NCBI GenBank assembly: GCA_030448125.1
Contig: JAUJNO010000004.1
Location: 260,769 to 295,763 of the forward strand
DNA: 34,995 bases
Direction of reading: 5' to 3'
Origin: Rubrobacteraceae bacterium
Lineage (GTDB): Bacteria > Actinomycetota > Rubrobacteria > Rubrobacterales > Rubrobacteraceae
The notes beneath the pieces are model-generated. The model searched no databases. It saw only the letters and a program-made list of their open reading frames with translations, and was not told the DNA's origin. A program made the position numbers and the translations under genes. Below are positions 1-9,106 of the stretch, one piece after another. How positions within the stretch are numbered: position 1 is the first letter of the stretch; each line of letters begins with the position of its first letter.

Positions 1-42
1 CCGGAGGGTAAAGCGCCGCCGGAGGGTAAATCGAAGGAGTAA
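1..42 (+). CDS. C-terminal end of an upstream gene (partial)
   Basis: The first 13 codons visible read PEGKAPPEGKSKE and then TAA. The tail contains a repeated PEGK unit and is hydrophilic and Lys/Glu/Pro-rich. The rest of the gene lies outside the window, so no function can be given. A hairpin follows at 62-95. Confidence 0.5.
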   Translation, partial: PEGKAPPEGKSKE

Positions 43-58
43 TCGACCCTGCCGATAG

Positions 59-1471
<1,413 letters not shown>

Positions 1472-1474
1472 AGG

Positions 1475-2902
1475 ATGGAGCGACGGACGAAGATAGTCGC
1501 GACTCTCGGTCCTGGCACCTCGACGGAGGAGGCGATAGGGGACCTGGTGCGCTTCGGGGTGGACGTGACGCGCCTGAACTTCAGCCACGGCGAGCACGAG
1601 GGTCACCAGAAAAACGCCCGCTTCGTGCGCGAGGCGGCGAACGCCAGAGGCCGCAACGTGGCGGTGATGCAGGATCTGCAGGGGCCGAAGATAAGGACCG
1701 GCGAGGTCGTCGGTGGGACGGAGCTCGTCGAGGGGAACCGGGTGGCCATAGCGCCGGGAGATTTCCTGGGTGACGCGAGCCGGCTCGCGACCCCTTACAA
1801 GCAGATAGTCCAGGACGTCGAGCCCGGCCACAGGGTGCTCATAGACGACGGGCTCCTGGAGCTCAGGGTCGAGGAGGTCGAGGACGGCGAGGTCGACTGC
1901 GTGGTCGTGTCGGGCGGTCCGATCTCCTCGCACAAGGGCCTGAACTTCCCGGACTCTTCGCTCTCCATCAGCGGCCTGACGCCGAAGGACCTGGAGGACC
2001 TGCGCTTCGGGGTCGAGGAGCTCAGGCCGGATTGGGTCGCGGTCTCGTTCGTTCGCTCCGGGGACGAGGTCATGGAGGTCAAGGAGCGCATGAAGGAGTT
2101 CGGCGGGCACGTGCCCGTGATCTCCAAGATAGAGAAGCACGAGGCTATAGATGACATCGAGAGCGTCCTCAAAGCCTCCGACGGGGTCATGGTGGCGCGC
2201 GGCGACCTCGCCGTCGAGCTCTCGGCCGAGAGGGTGCCGGTGGAGCAGAAGCGCATTGTGGCCCGCTGCCGCCGCCTGGGCAAACCTGTCATCGTCGCCA
2301 CGCAGATGCTGGACTCCATGATCCGGAATCCCAGGCCCACTCGCGCCGAGGTCTCGGACGTGGCGAACGCCATCTTCGACCGGGCCGACGCGGTGATGCT
2401 CTCGGGCGAGACGGCGGTCGGGCGCTACCCGTTGCAGAGCGTCCAGGAGATGGACCGCATCTGCCGGGCGGCGGAGGAAGCCATAAACTACGGACGGGAC
2501 ATCCTCGCCTCCACCGAGTGGGGCAAGGGCGACCGCTACGACGCCCTCACGCACGCCGCCTGCGAGCTCGCCGAGGACCTGGATCTCGAGGCGATCATCA
2601 CCTCTACCCAGAGCGGGCTCTCGTGCCTGAGGGTGGCCCGTTTCCGGCCGCCGAACAAGATACTGGCCGTAAGCCCCGAGGAGACGACCGTGCGCATGCT
2701 CGCGCTGGTGTGGGGCGTCAACGCCGTACACGGCGAGCAACGCGGCGGCATCGAGGAGCGTTACGACGAAGCGGTACACGCTGCCCGGGAAGCCGGGCTC
2801 GTCAAAGAGGGCGACCAGGTCATCCTCACCGGCGGCTCGATGAGCACCATGCCGGGCTCGACGAACATGCTCAAGCTCCACACGATAGGCGAAGGAGAGT
2901 AA
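1475..2902 (+). CDS. pyk: Pyruvate kinase
   Basis: Cytosolic enzyme converting phosphoenolpyruvate and ADP to pyruvate and ATP. At 475 residues it has the normal size. Visible parts are the N-terminal RRTKIVATLGP and RLNFSHGEHEG, the B-domain at roughly residues 74-170, and the catalytic signature VISKIEKHEAIDDIE with K218 and E220. The Mg ligand D244 is in ARGDLAVEL, and IVATQMLDSM and MLSGETAVG follow. The C-terminal allosteric domain is complete. Its ATG lies just downstream of the enolase stop, with GAGGGC/AGAGG as ribosome-binding sequence, which indicates coupling to eno. Confidence 0.97.
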   Translation: MERRTKIVATLGPGTSTEEAIGDLVRFGVDVTRLNFSHGEHEGHQKNARFVREAANARGRNVAVMQDLQGPKIRTGEVVGGTELVEGNRVAIAPGDFLGDASRLATPYKQIVQDVEPGHRVLIDDGLLELRVEEVEDGEVDCVVVSGGPISSHKGLNFPDSSLSISGLTPKDLEDLRFGVEELRPDWVAVSFVRSGDEVMEVKERMKEFGGHVPVISKIEKHEAIDDIESVLKASDGVMVARGDLAVELSAERVPVEQKRIVARCRRLGKPVIVATQMLDSMIRNPRPTRAEVSDVANAIFDRADAVMLSGETAVGRYPLQSVQEMDRICRAAEEAINYGRDILASTEWGKGDRYDALTHAACELAEDLDLEAIITSTQSGLSCLRVARFRPPNKILAVSPEETTVRMLALVWGVNAVHGEQRGGIEERYDEAVHAAREAGLVKEGDQVILTGGSMSTMPGSTNMLKLHTIGEGE

Positions 2903-2910
2903 CCCCTCGC

Positions 2911-3198
2911 GTGAGTCCGTCTTTCAGGCCGCTAAAGGTCATCCTCTACGCGGCCTTCGTCGGGCTCCTCCTGGCCTCTTACGTATCCCCTCTCCAGGAG
3001 ATCATCGAGAACCGCGGCCGCGTCTTCACCCTCCGGGCGGACCTCGAAGAGGTGGAGAAGAACAACGCCGCCAGAGAGAGGCTCGTCAGAGAACTCGAAA
3101 CCTCCGAAGGCGTCGAACGCGCCGCCCGCGAGCGCTACGGCATGATAAAACCCGGCGAGAAGGTGTACATCGTCCCGGAGGAGCCCGAGAAGGAGTAG
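2911..3198 (+). CDS. FtsB/DivIC-like septum formation initiator
   Basis: A 95-residue single-pass membrane protein of the FtsB/DivIC family, which links early and late divisome proteins. It has a short cytoplasmic N-terminus, one membrane segment (VILYAAFVGLLLASYV), a Glu/Arg-rich coiled coil (LRADLEEVEKNNAARERLV), and the family C-terminal motif ERYGMIKPGEKVYIV. I chose GTG 2911 because it starts just before the membrane segment and is preceded by GAAGGAG. The same frame runs further upstream but overlaps pyk. It lies 8 nt after pyk and 1 nt before the DUF501 gene, an order common in actinobacteria. Confidence 0.85.
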   Translation: MSPSFRPLKVILYAAFVGLLLASYVSPLQEIIENRGRVFTLRADLEEVEKNNAARERLVRELETSEGVERAARERYGMIKPGEKVYIVPEEPEKE

Positions 3199-3199
3199 G

Positions 3200-3664
3200 T
3201 TGAACGACCGCGAGGCCGTAACACTTCAACTTGGTCGAAAGCCGGCGCCGTTCCGGGTGGCCGCCCGGTGCCCCGCCGGTCTCCCAAGCGTCATAGAGAA
3301 CGAGCGCCGCCGCGAGATGCCTACTACGTTCTGGCTCACCTGCCCCACCCTCCAGGCGGCCATCTCCCGCATCGAAGCCGGCGGCGGTGTCCGCGCCGCG
3401 CAAAAAGAGCTCGGCGACGTGGCCGTGGACGCCACCCACGCCGAGCACCGCGCTCGCTACGGCGTCCGGGTCGCCGGCGTCGGCGGCTCCGAGGAGGTCC
3501 CCGTCGGCCGCGTCAAATGCCTCCACGCCTTCACCGCCCTCCATCTCGCGGACGCCCTGCCCAACCCGGTCGCCGAGTGGACCCTCGCCCGCCTGAACGA
3601 GACCCCCTACCCAGATCCCGCCCGCTGCCCCGGCTGCGTAGAACGATTAGAGCAAACAAAGTAG
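3200..3664 (+). CDS. DUF501 family protein
   Basis: A 154-residue protein of the DUF501 family, found next to enolase and ftsB in actinobacteria; biochemical role unknown. Conserved features are LGRKPAPFRVAARCPAGLP near the start, FWLTCPTLQAAISRIEAGGG, the HAEHRARYG block, and VKCLHAFTALHLADALPNPV. There are four cysteines, with a C-terminal CPGC pair, so metal binding is possible. The TTG at 3200 is supported by AAGGAG 6 nt upstream, overlapping the end of the ftsB-like gene. Confidence 0.85.
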   Translation: MNDREAVTLQLGRKPAPFRVAARCPAGLPSVIENERRREMPTTFWLTCPTLQAAISRIEAGGGVRAAQKELGDVAVDATHAEHRARYGVRVAGVGGSEEVPVGRVKCLHAFTALHLADALPNPVAEWTLARLNETPYPDPARCPGCVERLEQTK

Positions 3665-3668
3665 TTGT

Positions 3669-3674
3669 TATACT
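3669..3674 (+). promoter_or_regulatory. Possible -10 element of the tRNA gene
   Basis: TATACT lies 14 nt before the tRNA 5' end, a suitable distance for initiation just upstream of a tRNA. The -35 region (about 3646-3652, TTAGAG-like) is poor. Confidence 0.35.
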
Positions 3675-3687
3675 CCTTGTGGAACCC

Positions 3688-3761
3688 GGGGGCGTAGCCC
3701 AATCGGCAGAGGCAGCGGACTTAAAATCCGTACAGTGTGGGTTCGAGTCCCACCGCCCCTA
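3688..3761 (+). tRNA. tRNA with anticodon UAA (Leu codon UUA), short variable arm
   Basis: A 74-nt cloverleaf can be folded. The acceptor stem is GGGGGCG/CGCCCCT with one G-T pair, the discriminator is A, the anticodon stem is GCGGA/TCCGT, and the loop CTTAAAA gives anticodon TAA. The variable region is ACAGT, and the T arm is GTGGG-TTCGAGT-CCCAC. No CCA is encoded. Bacterial tRNA-Leu normally has a long variable arm, which is absent here, so charging with Leu is uncertain. A lower-GC island with an integrase remnant starts directly downstream, so the 3' end is a likely former phage attachment site. Confidence 0.8.
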
Positions 3762-3945
3762 TTAGGAAAAATGGTCGATTTGCAGGTAAAACGTTACGGG
3801 AAAATGAGTGGCGGGAAGTTTTAGGCCCATTTTACACCAGTTTGTACACCAACGTGCTAAAACAGGGCAGGAGCTTGGCCTCTACTCTGTGGGCTTGCGG
3901 GCTATTATGTGTGAGTTTGCTATCTACTTGTGAGTAGGGAGGTAG

Positions 3946-4371
3946 ATGCCGGTGGTGTACGGTGTTGCGGAGGTGAATCGAGGGAATCTCCCGGTAGAAG
4001 ATCACCAAAAGGTTATGGAGACGCTCCAAGTCTTTAGCGAAGTTGTTGCAGAGACTTGCGAAGGGTTGGGGCTTATGAGGGGTGGCATCCCTTTCGTCCG
4101 TCCCGCAAATTTTGTGGTCGTCTTGGATGGCAGTAATCTCCACTTCGTCGTAGACAACACGCCTGTTGGTGCTATTCCTGACCATACCTACATTGACGAG
4201 CGCGAAGGAAGTTCGCAATTTGAACTTATTGAGCAAGTAGTAGGATTCGCTGTACAGCATGTCGGATTTCAAGATCCTATCGCTGTTGATATTCCTGCTT
4301 TTATCGTGGAGATTGATAATAAGCAACAGAAAAAAGAGCCACCTGCGGGTCATAGCGACCTATGTGTGTGA
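3946..4371 (+). CDS. Unknown protein, first gene of TIR/NDT-like module
   Basis: A 141-residue acidic protein that I do not recognise. It has several hydrophobic beta-like stretches (NFVVVLDGSNLHFVVDN, IEQVVGFAVQHVG) and no signal peptide or membrane helix. The ATG at 3946 follows AGGGAGGTAG, a strong ribosome-binding site. The next gene overlaps it by 8 nt if its GTG at 4364 is used, so translation is probably coupled. The local GC content is clearly lower than in the flanking housekeeping genes, which fits horizontal transfer into the tRNA site. Confidence 0.6.
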   Translation: MPVVYGVAEVNRGNLPVEDHQKVMETLQVFSEVVAETCEGLGLMRGGIPFVRPANFVVVLDGSNLHFVVDNTPVGAIPDHTYIDEREGSSQFELIEQVVGFAVQHVGFQDPIAVDIPAFIVEIDNKQQKKEPPAGHSDLCV

Positions 4372-4888
4372 CCAATGGGCAGAACGGGCCAAGATAGAGC
4401 GTCTGGACCTACCTGAAGGGTTCCAGCATTTATCCCGCTTCTTCCCGCAATTCTTCGGAGACCATTCCAACGTTGACCAGAACGTTTTCCTTATGATGCG
4501 GTTTAGGGTAGGCGAGCAGTACGAGGAGATCACTCAAATCTTGCGGCGAGAGATGGTCAAGTACGGGCTCCATGTCATTCGAGCAGACGACAAAGATTAC
4601 ACGGGCGATTTGTGGGAAAATGTTTGTCTATACATGCTGGGTTCCACGTATGGTGTGGCGGTCTTCGAAGAGATAGATGAGAGAGAGTTCAATCCAAATA
4701 TAGCCCTGGAATTGGGGTTCATGCTGGCCTTGAATAAGAGGTGCCTCATATTAAAGGATCGGCGTATGTCTAGAATGCCTACGGATATAGTAGGGAAATT
4801 GTACAAAGAATTCGACACTTATAACATCGAGGCTTCGGTCACCCGATCCGTGGAAGCGTGGGTACATGATATTGGCCTACGACAGTGA
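4364..4888 (+). CDS. TIR/nucleoside 2-deoxyribosyltransferase-like protein
   Basis: About 174 residues from GTG 4364. The frame is open back to ATG 4259, but that extension overlaps the upstream gene and reads like out-of-frame sequence. The fold signature is that of the TIR-like / nucleoside 2-deoxyribosyltransferase-like superfamily: strand NVFLMMRF (residues 40-47), HVIRADDKDYTGDLWENV (70-87), YGVAVFEEID, then NPNIALELGFM (110-120) with a conserved Glu, and KRCLILKD. Many proteins with this fold cleave nucleotides or NAD+ in phage defence; that activity here is inference. It forms a tight pair with the 3946 gene in an island beside a tRNA. Confidence 0.65.
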   Translation: MCDQWAERAKIERLDLPEGFQHLSRFFPQFFGDHSNVDQNVFLMMRFRVGEQYEEITQILRREMVKYGLHVIRADDKDYTGDLWENVCLYMLGSTYGVAVFEEIDEREFNPNIALELGFMLALNKRCLILKDRRMSRMPTDIVGKLYKEFDTYNIEASVTRSVEAWVHDIGLRQ

Positions 4889-4902
4889 GTATAAGGGTTT
4901 CC

Positions 4903-5019
4903 CTAGGACAGCGCGGCCTCCAGCGCGGCGGCAGTCTGGTCACCCATCCCTGGCAGTACATGGCTATACGTGTCCAGGGTTATAGAGATGGTGGCGTGCC
5001 CTCTGTACTGGCGAGCTAT
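4903..5019 (-). pseudogene. Tyrosine recombinase (phage integrase) C-terminal remnant
   Basis: The minus strand reads RGHATISITLDTYSHVLPGM followed by a short Ala-rich end and TAG. The GHA-(x)n-TYSHV pattern, with the catalytic Tyr, is the C-terminal active-site block of phage-type tyrosine integrases. An in-frame TGA lies immediately upstream (5020-5022) and no further integrase sequence is visible, so only about 38 codons remain. Its position near the tRNA marks an old integration event. Confidence 0.8.
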
Positions 5020-5260
5020 TCACCAACGTCCGGATCAGTCGAGGAAAATTTGGTCCTTGCCCTTCCCACGTACTCGACGGACCTTATATCCTTCAGGTCC
5101 TCCTCGGTCAGCCTGAACCGCTCGCTGCCTAGCCTCCTCTTGTCGGCATACTCTCGGTGGTAGGAAGTTTCGGCCTCAATTTCATCTGCACGCTCGATAG
5201 AGTGTAATAGCTTTACATCGAAGGGTAGCTGGCCACGGCGAGCAGGTTTTGTTCGACCGT
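5020..5260 (-). pseudogene. GIY-YIG (MUG113/T5orf172-like) domain remnant
   Basis: The minus-strand frame that stays open from 5441 contains LPFDVKLLHSIERADEIEAE, then a YHREYADKRR block, then SERFRLTEEDLKDI. This resembles the C-terminal half of T5orf172/MUG113-type GIY-YIG domains (LPF-x-LLH, E-x-x-LHE-F, W/RFRLTEED). The N-terminal GIY and YIG motifs cannot be found in any frame upstream, so the gene appears truncated. Function is not assignable; it could be phage or island cargo. Confidence 0.45.
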
Positions 5261-5482
5261 CTGCCGAGCGAAGGTTCGGAAGAAGGGTCGAGGATATTAC
5301 GCCCCGTCCCTTCTTCACGTGCTCCCATCCTACGAGCTTCCCAAAAACAGCGTAGTGGAGGCAACCTGCCCCTTGGAACGAGTTCTGTAGGCACAAACAG
5401 TGCCGGAAGGAGATGCATAAGGTTTCGACAAGTGAGATCATTGGCCTGTAGGAGAAGCTTCGAATAAGGAGGGGGTCTATTT

Positions 5483-6082
5483 ATGAAGCTCGAAAGGCCT
5501 GTGCGATGGGGCGGCCTGGCAGCCCTCTTGGCGGGCGTGTTGCTCGTCGTCTCTGAGCTCCTTCGCCTGTACATCGATCTGGTAGATCCGGACTTCTATA
5601 GGAGCGTCTTTGTCTTCGACGGGGTATTGGGTCTACTGCTTGCGGTGCTGGTGCAGCTCGGGCTGGTCGGGCTGTACGCTCGCCAGGCGGGAAGCGCGGG
5701 AACCCTGGGGCTGGTCGGTTTCGTCCTGGCCTTCATCGGCGTGCAATTGTCGATGGGCTCCTCCTTTGTGGACGCCTTCGCCAAGCCGGTTGTGTGGCCG
5801 TGGGAGGACCCCGAGTACTTCGAGCGGACGATAGCTGCGTTGGGGATTTTCGCGCCGGGTTTCGTCTTGGGCTGGGTACTGTTGGGGGTGGCCACGCTCA
5901 GGGCCCGGGTCTACCCGCGGGCTAGCGCCATGCTCCTCATAGCCGGCACGCTGATCCTCCTTTTACCTCTGCCTCTTGGCGGCGTTATCTTCGCTGCGGC
6001 AGTGGCCTGGATGGGCTACGTCCTCTTCACCGGGAGGGGCGAAGAAGAAGCTCCGCAGCGTGCTTCGCATGAGCTGGGCTAG
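5483..6082 (+). CDS. Multi-pass membrane protein, unknown function
   Basis: A 199-residue hydrophobic protein with about five to six membrane segments, starting with GGLAALLAGVLLVVSELLRL, then GVLGLLLAVLVQLGLVGLYA, LGLVGFVLAFIGVQLSMG, FAPGFVLGWVLLGVATL and ASAMLLIAGTLILLLPLPLG. A short acidic tail (GRGEEEAPQ) follows the last helix. The start ATG is preceded by AAGGAGGGGG. No catalytic motif is visible. It resembles general actinobacterial/Chloroflexi membrane proteins without assigned role. It lies just beyond the island remnants and returns to host-like GC content. Confidence 0.75.
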   Translation: MKLERPVRWGGLAALLAGVLLVVSELLRLYIDLVDPDFYRSVFVFDGVLGLLLAVLVQLGLVGLYARQAGSAGTLGLVGFVLAFIGVQLSMGSSFVDAFAKPVVWPWEDPEYFERTIAALGIFAPGFVLGWVLLGVATLRARVYPRASAMLLIAGTLILLLPLPLGGVIFAAAVAWMGYVLFTGRGEEEAPQRASHELG

Positions 6083-6203
6083 GATGGTAAGCCCCTCAGT
6101 ATTCGAACCTGGACCGGTTGACCGCGGGCATGTGAAAGCGTAGTATGTGAGCACGCTACCGGCAGAAGCTCGACCGGTGGCGTGAGCAAGGAGGGGGAAA
6201 CTA

Positions 6204-6722
6204 GTGCGGCAAAAGTTCTCGGCACCCAAATTCTTGGTACCTTTAGCGCTTCTACTTTGGCTACTGGTGTCTCTTCCCCTTTGGCTACTGGTGCCTCGCG
6301 CCGAGGCGCAGGCTACCGATCCCGCATGCCCTTCTTCTTCCGAAGACCCGTTGGCCGGGGTGCATAACCCGTCGCGCCTTCGGGTGATCAACCCTTGTCA
6401 GCAAGCGAGCGGTACCGTAACGCACATCGAGACGTGGTCCGACGGAGACTGGAACATATACGTTGATCTGGATTCGGATTCCGAAGGTCTCGTTTCTGCC
6501 GAGGGTATACAGAAGCTCCGGGAATGGCCACAAGCTGGTGGCGTTGCCGAGATGCTGTGGGAGGCTACTCCCGCCGACCAGGGCCAGCTTCTCGAGCCCT
6601 CTACTGGCCAGCACTTGGAGGTACTGGGAGCGCACGTCTACGACAGAACTTGGGGCTATACGGAAGTACATCCTATCTATAAGGAAACTTTCGATGATGA
6701 GAGTGCTTATACGAGGGAGTAG
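6204..6722 (+). CDS. Secreted protein, unknown function
   Basis: A 172-residue exported protein starting at GTG 6204 after AAGGAGGGGG. The N-terminus is a classic signal peptide: basic MRQKFSAPK, hydrophobic FLVPLALLLWLLVSLPLWLL, then PRAEAQA as likely signal-peptidase site. The mature part has NPSRLRVINPCQQASGTVTH, an acidic beta-rich section (DWNIYVDLDSDSE), and a C-terminal HVYDRTWGYTEVHPIYK block. That block resembles the H-V-x-D-x-x-x-G-x-x-E-I-H-P pattern seen in several secreted bacterial proteins of unknown role. Two cysteines in the mature part could form a disulfide. Confidence 0.7.
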   Translation: MRQKFSAPKFLVPLALLLWLLVSLPLWLLVPRAEAQATDPACPSSSEDPLAGVHNPSRLRVINPCQQASGTVTHIETWSDGDWNIYVDLDSDSEGLVSAEGIQKLREWPQAGGVAEMLWEATPADQGQLLEPSTGQHLEVLGAHVYDRTWGYTEVHPIYKETFDDESAYTRE

Positions 6723-7154
6723 TACGAGGAGTTCGTGCTAGCGCTTAGTAGCCCAATGAGCCCTGGACCCCAAACCGTATCGAAGAATAGGCCGTAGAGA
6801 CAATCCGCCCACTCGAAGGTCTTCTAAAACCAAGCGGCGGGCTTACGTTCCTGCGGCCTGTGAGCTTTGTTCTGGCACCGACGATTGGCGTTCGCCGGTC
6901 CGTGTACCTCGGGTCCCCCAGGGCAGTCCGGAGGTCTTTTGTGAATCCCCTTTAACGCGGTTAAAACGCCCTTCAAACCAACACGGTTCCCATTCGCGGC
7001 CCTATCTATCTCCCTACCTGCTGCTCCTCAAGGCCTTAAAACGGGTTCTAATACGTGCAGGAGAGAAGCAGTCACGGTACCTTGTCTCGAGGCGGTAGGT
7101 TGACCCGACATTCCAAAGAAGTGCGCGCTTCTTCACCTGACTGCGCCGGCTTTC
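6723..7154 (+). other. Intergenic stretch, no gene seen
   Basis: I see no supported coding region, RNA gene or strong hairpin. A weak dyad TTTAACGCGGTTAAAA occurs near 6950-6966. The stretch separates the secreted-protein gene from decayed sequence at 7155-7372. Confidence 0.4.
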
Positions 7155-7372
7155 TTTCCGCCCCGCTAAGGGAAGGGGTTGCGGCGGAAATCAATGACGG
7201 CGTGTTTACTGCGGGGAACAGCCGACTCGCGGGCGAAGGCGACGTAAAATGAGCTCCTTGTCCTCGGAGGAGAACCTGAGGAGCTGGTTGCGGTCGCAGG
7301 AGCGGTTTCCAGCAAGACGTACCAGTCGTCATGGCGGTGGATCTCCACCCTATGGTAATCGAGGTAACTCCT
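7155..7372 (-). pseudogene. Decayed copy of the small membrane-protein gene at 12636-13064
   Basis: On the minus strand, 7350-7249 reads EIHRHDDWYVLLETAPATA, closely matching EVYRHGDRYVLLEVAPATG of the gene at 12636-13064. Further along, 7191-7155 contains a 36-bp segment with dyad symmetry (TTTCCGCC...GGCGGAAA) that matches the membrane-segment coding part of the same gene. The two parts are in reversed order relative to the intact gene, so this is probably the tail of one copy next to the head of another. No complete reading frame remains. Confidence 0.5.
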
Positions 7373-7382
7373 GGCCCCGCGC

Positions 7383-8165
7383 TCAGGACCTGTTCGGCTG
7401 CTCCCCCAGCACCCGCTTGACTTGTTCCACCGCTGGCGGGATCACCTCACCTATGCCCGTCCAAGCCCGCAGTGTCGCTGCCCCATCGTAGGGCGTCCTG
7501 CCCCGGTTGGCCAGCACCACCCTGGCCCCGGACCCGAGCGCCAGCCCCACGAGCGAGGCCGCCGGGTTCACCACGAGCGAGGAGCCCAGCACGAGCATCA
7601 GGTCGCACCGGCGGGCATGCTGGTCGGCTAGCTCTAGCTCTTTCTGCGGCAGCGGATCCCCGAAGTTCACCACCGACGAGACGAGCCGCCCGCCACAGGC
7701 GGCGCAGGCCGGCTGCCCACGTATCGGCTTCTGGGTACGGTAGCCCGGCCCCCATCGGTGAGTATCCCACCCCACCTCCTGGCGGGTATACAGCCGGTCG
7801 CAGCCGAGGCAGCGCACGAGCCGCCCGTTGCCGTGCAGCTCCGCCAGGAGCTCGGGGCGGATGCCGGACCGGCGGTGGAGGTTGTCGGTGTTCTGCGTGA
7901 TGAGGAACTGCAGCTTGCCGAGGCGCTGGAGTTCGACGAGAGAGAGGTGGGAGGCGTTTGGCTCAACCTGGCCCGGCGAAACCCGCCACCGTGGCGCGGG
8001 CAGGCCGGCGTCGCGCCGCGTCCATACTCCCTCAGGGCCGCGAAAGTCGGGGATGCCCGAGTCGGTGCTGATGCCCGCGCCCGTGAAGGCGACGATATGC
8101 TCGCACTCGATGATCCATCGAGCTATCGTCTCGATGTGAGGTTGGAGGCGCTGTTCCCTGGTCAT
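7383..8165 (-). CDS. Sir2-family NAD-dependent protein deacylase
   Basis: A 260-residue sirtuin; it removes acyl groups from lysines using NAD+, releasing nicotinamide and O-acyl-ADP-ribose. Visible motifs are the NAD-binding FTGAGIS (27-33) and GIPDFRG (37-43), the TQNTDNLH (90-97) substrate and nicotinamide pocket, and the catalytic His in LHGN (H111). Four zinc cysteines (CLGC, CAAC at 119/122 and 154/157), NFGDPLP, and LGSSLVVNPAA complete the set. All key residues are intact. No strong ribosome-binding site precedes ATG 8165. It is convergent with nothing and stands alone between small intergenic gaps. Confidence 0.93.
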   Translation of the reverse strand: MTREQRLQPHIETIARWIIECEHIVAFTGAGISTDSGIPDFRGPEGVWTRRDAGLPAPRWRVSPGQVEPNASHLSLVELQRLGKLQFLITQNTDNLHRRSGIRPELLAELHGNGRLVRCLGCDRLYTRQEVGWDTHRWGPGYRTQKPIRGQPACAACGGRLVSSVVNFGDPLPQKELELADQHARRCDLMLVLGSSLVVNPAASLVGLALGSGARVVLANRGRTPYDGAATLRAWTGIGEVIPPAVEQVKRVLGEQPNRS

Positions 8166-8247
8166 GGTACTTGCCGTGTGGTGATTGATCGTAGCGAAGA
8201 CGGCGTATCAGGAGCCCCGCTGGAGCAGAGCCGGTCCGCCGCGTAGC

Positions 8248-9028
8248 CTAGCAATGGTACTCCCTAGTCACGCGTATCAGATCCGGGTGCAGCGGGCCGT
8301 TGCTCGCTACTAAACCTTCGCTCTCGTCCGGGTCGAGCCTGCCACCCCGGTGGTCGGTGACCTTCCCGCCCGCCTCCTCGACGATCAGCACGCCCGCCGC
8401 CACGTCCCACGCCGAGAAGCCCTGCTCGTAGCAACCGTCGAGCCTTCCCACGGCGACATAGCACAGGTCGAGCGCCCCGGAGCCCAACCGCCTCATGCTT
8501 TGCGCCAGCATCGCGAACCTCCCGAAAAGGTCGAGGGCCCATCTCCAGCTCCGCGGGCCGGTCGGCGAAGCTCGTAGCCAAGAGCGCCCGCGCCGGTTCG
8601 TCGGTGTCCGACACCCTTGCGGGCTCACCGTTGAGGGTGGCACCATCCCCGCGTTCGGCGGCGTAGGTCTCCTTCGCCATCGGGTCATGCACCACGCCCA
8701 CGACCACCTCGCCTGCCTTCTCCAGGGCTACGGAGGTGCAGAAGAAGGGTACGCCGTGTGCGTAGTTGGTGGTACCGTCCAAGGGATCGACGATCCAGCG
8801 GGCGTTGCCTTGGCCCTCCGTCTCCCCGCCTTCCTCGGTCAGCATCCCGTGGTTCGGGAATGCCTCGCGTAGGACCTCCTTGATCTTTTGCTCGGCCTTC
8901 TCGTCTGCCTCGGTGACGAGGTCCGCCTCCCCCTTGTACTCGATCCGGTGCCGCCGGCCGAAGCCGTCCCGCAGCACTCTGCCCGCCGCCTCCGCCGCCG
9001 CGACCGCCACCTCGAACTCCCTCGTCAA
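8248..9028 (-). pseudogene. Inositol monophosphatase family protein, one frameshift
   Basis: Mg2+-dependent phosphatase of the IMPase/SuhB family. The first frame (from ATG 9028) gives DLVTEADEKAEQKI, EEGGE, and the metal-binding WIVDPLDGTTNYAHG. The second frame carries LGSGALDLCYVAVGRLDG, then WDVAAGVLIVEEAGGKVTDH, the C-terminal metal/substrate motif. The frames join if one G is removed from the run at 8538-8540, giving ELEMALDLFGRFAM. Together they make about 260 residues, normal for the family. All catalytic residues are present, so this may be a sequence error rather than a dead gene. Substrate cannot be told from sequence. Confidence 0.85.
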
Positions 9029-9106
9029 GTCTCGCCCCTCCCATAGCTAATAGCACATCCTTACATGATAGTCCTCAAGGCGCGGCGAGGAGGAAGAGAA
9101 TCCGCA

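Noticed and set aside
3832..4353. Minus-strand frame of 173 codons across the first TIR/NDT-module gene
   Set aside because: The plus-strand gene has a strong ribosome-binding site and coupling to the next gene; the minus frame lacks both.
4259..4363. Earlier ATG start of the TIR/NDT-like gene
   Set aside because: The extension overlaps the upstream gene and reads as hydrophobic then basic out-of-frame sequence; GTG 4364 fits coupling better, though this is not proven.
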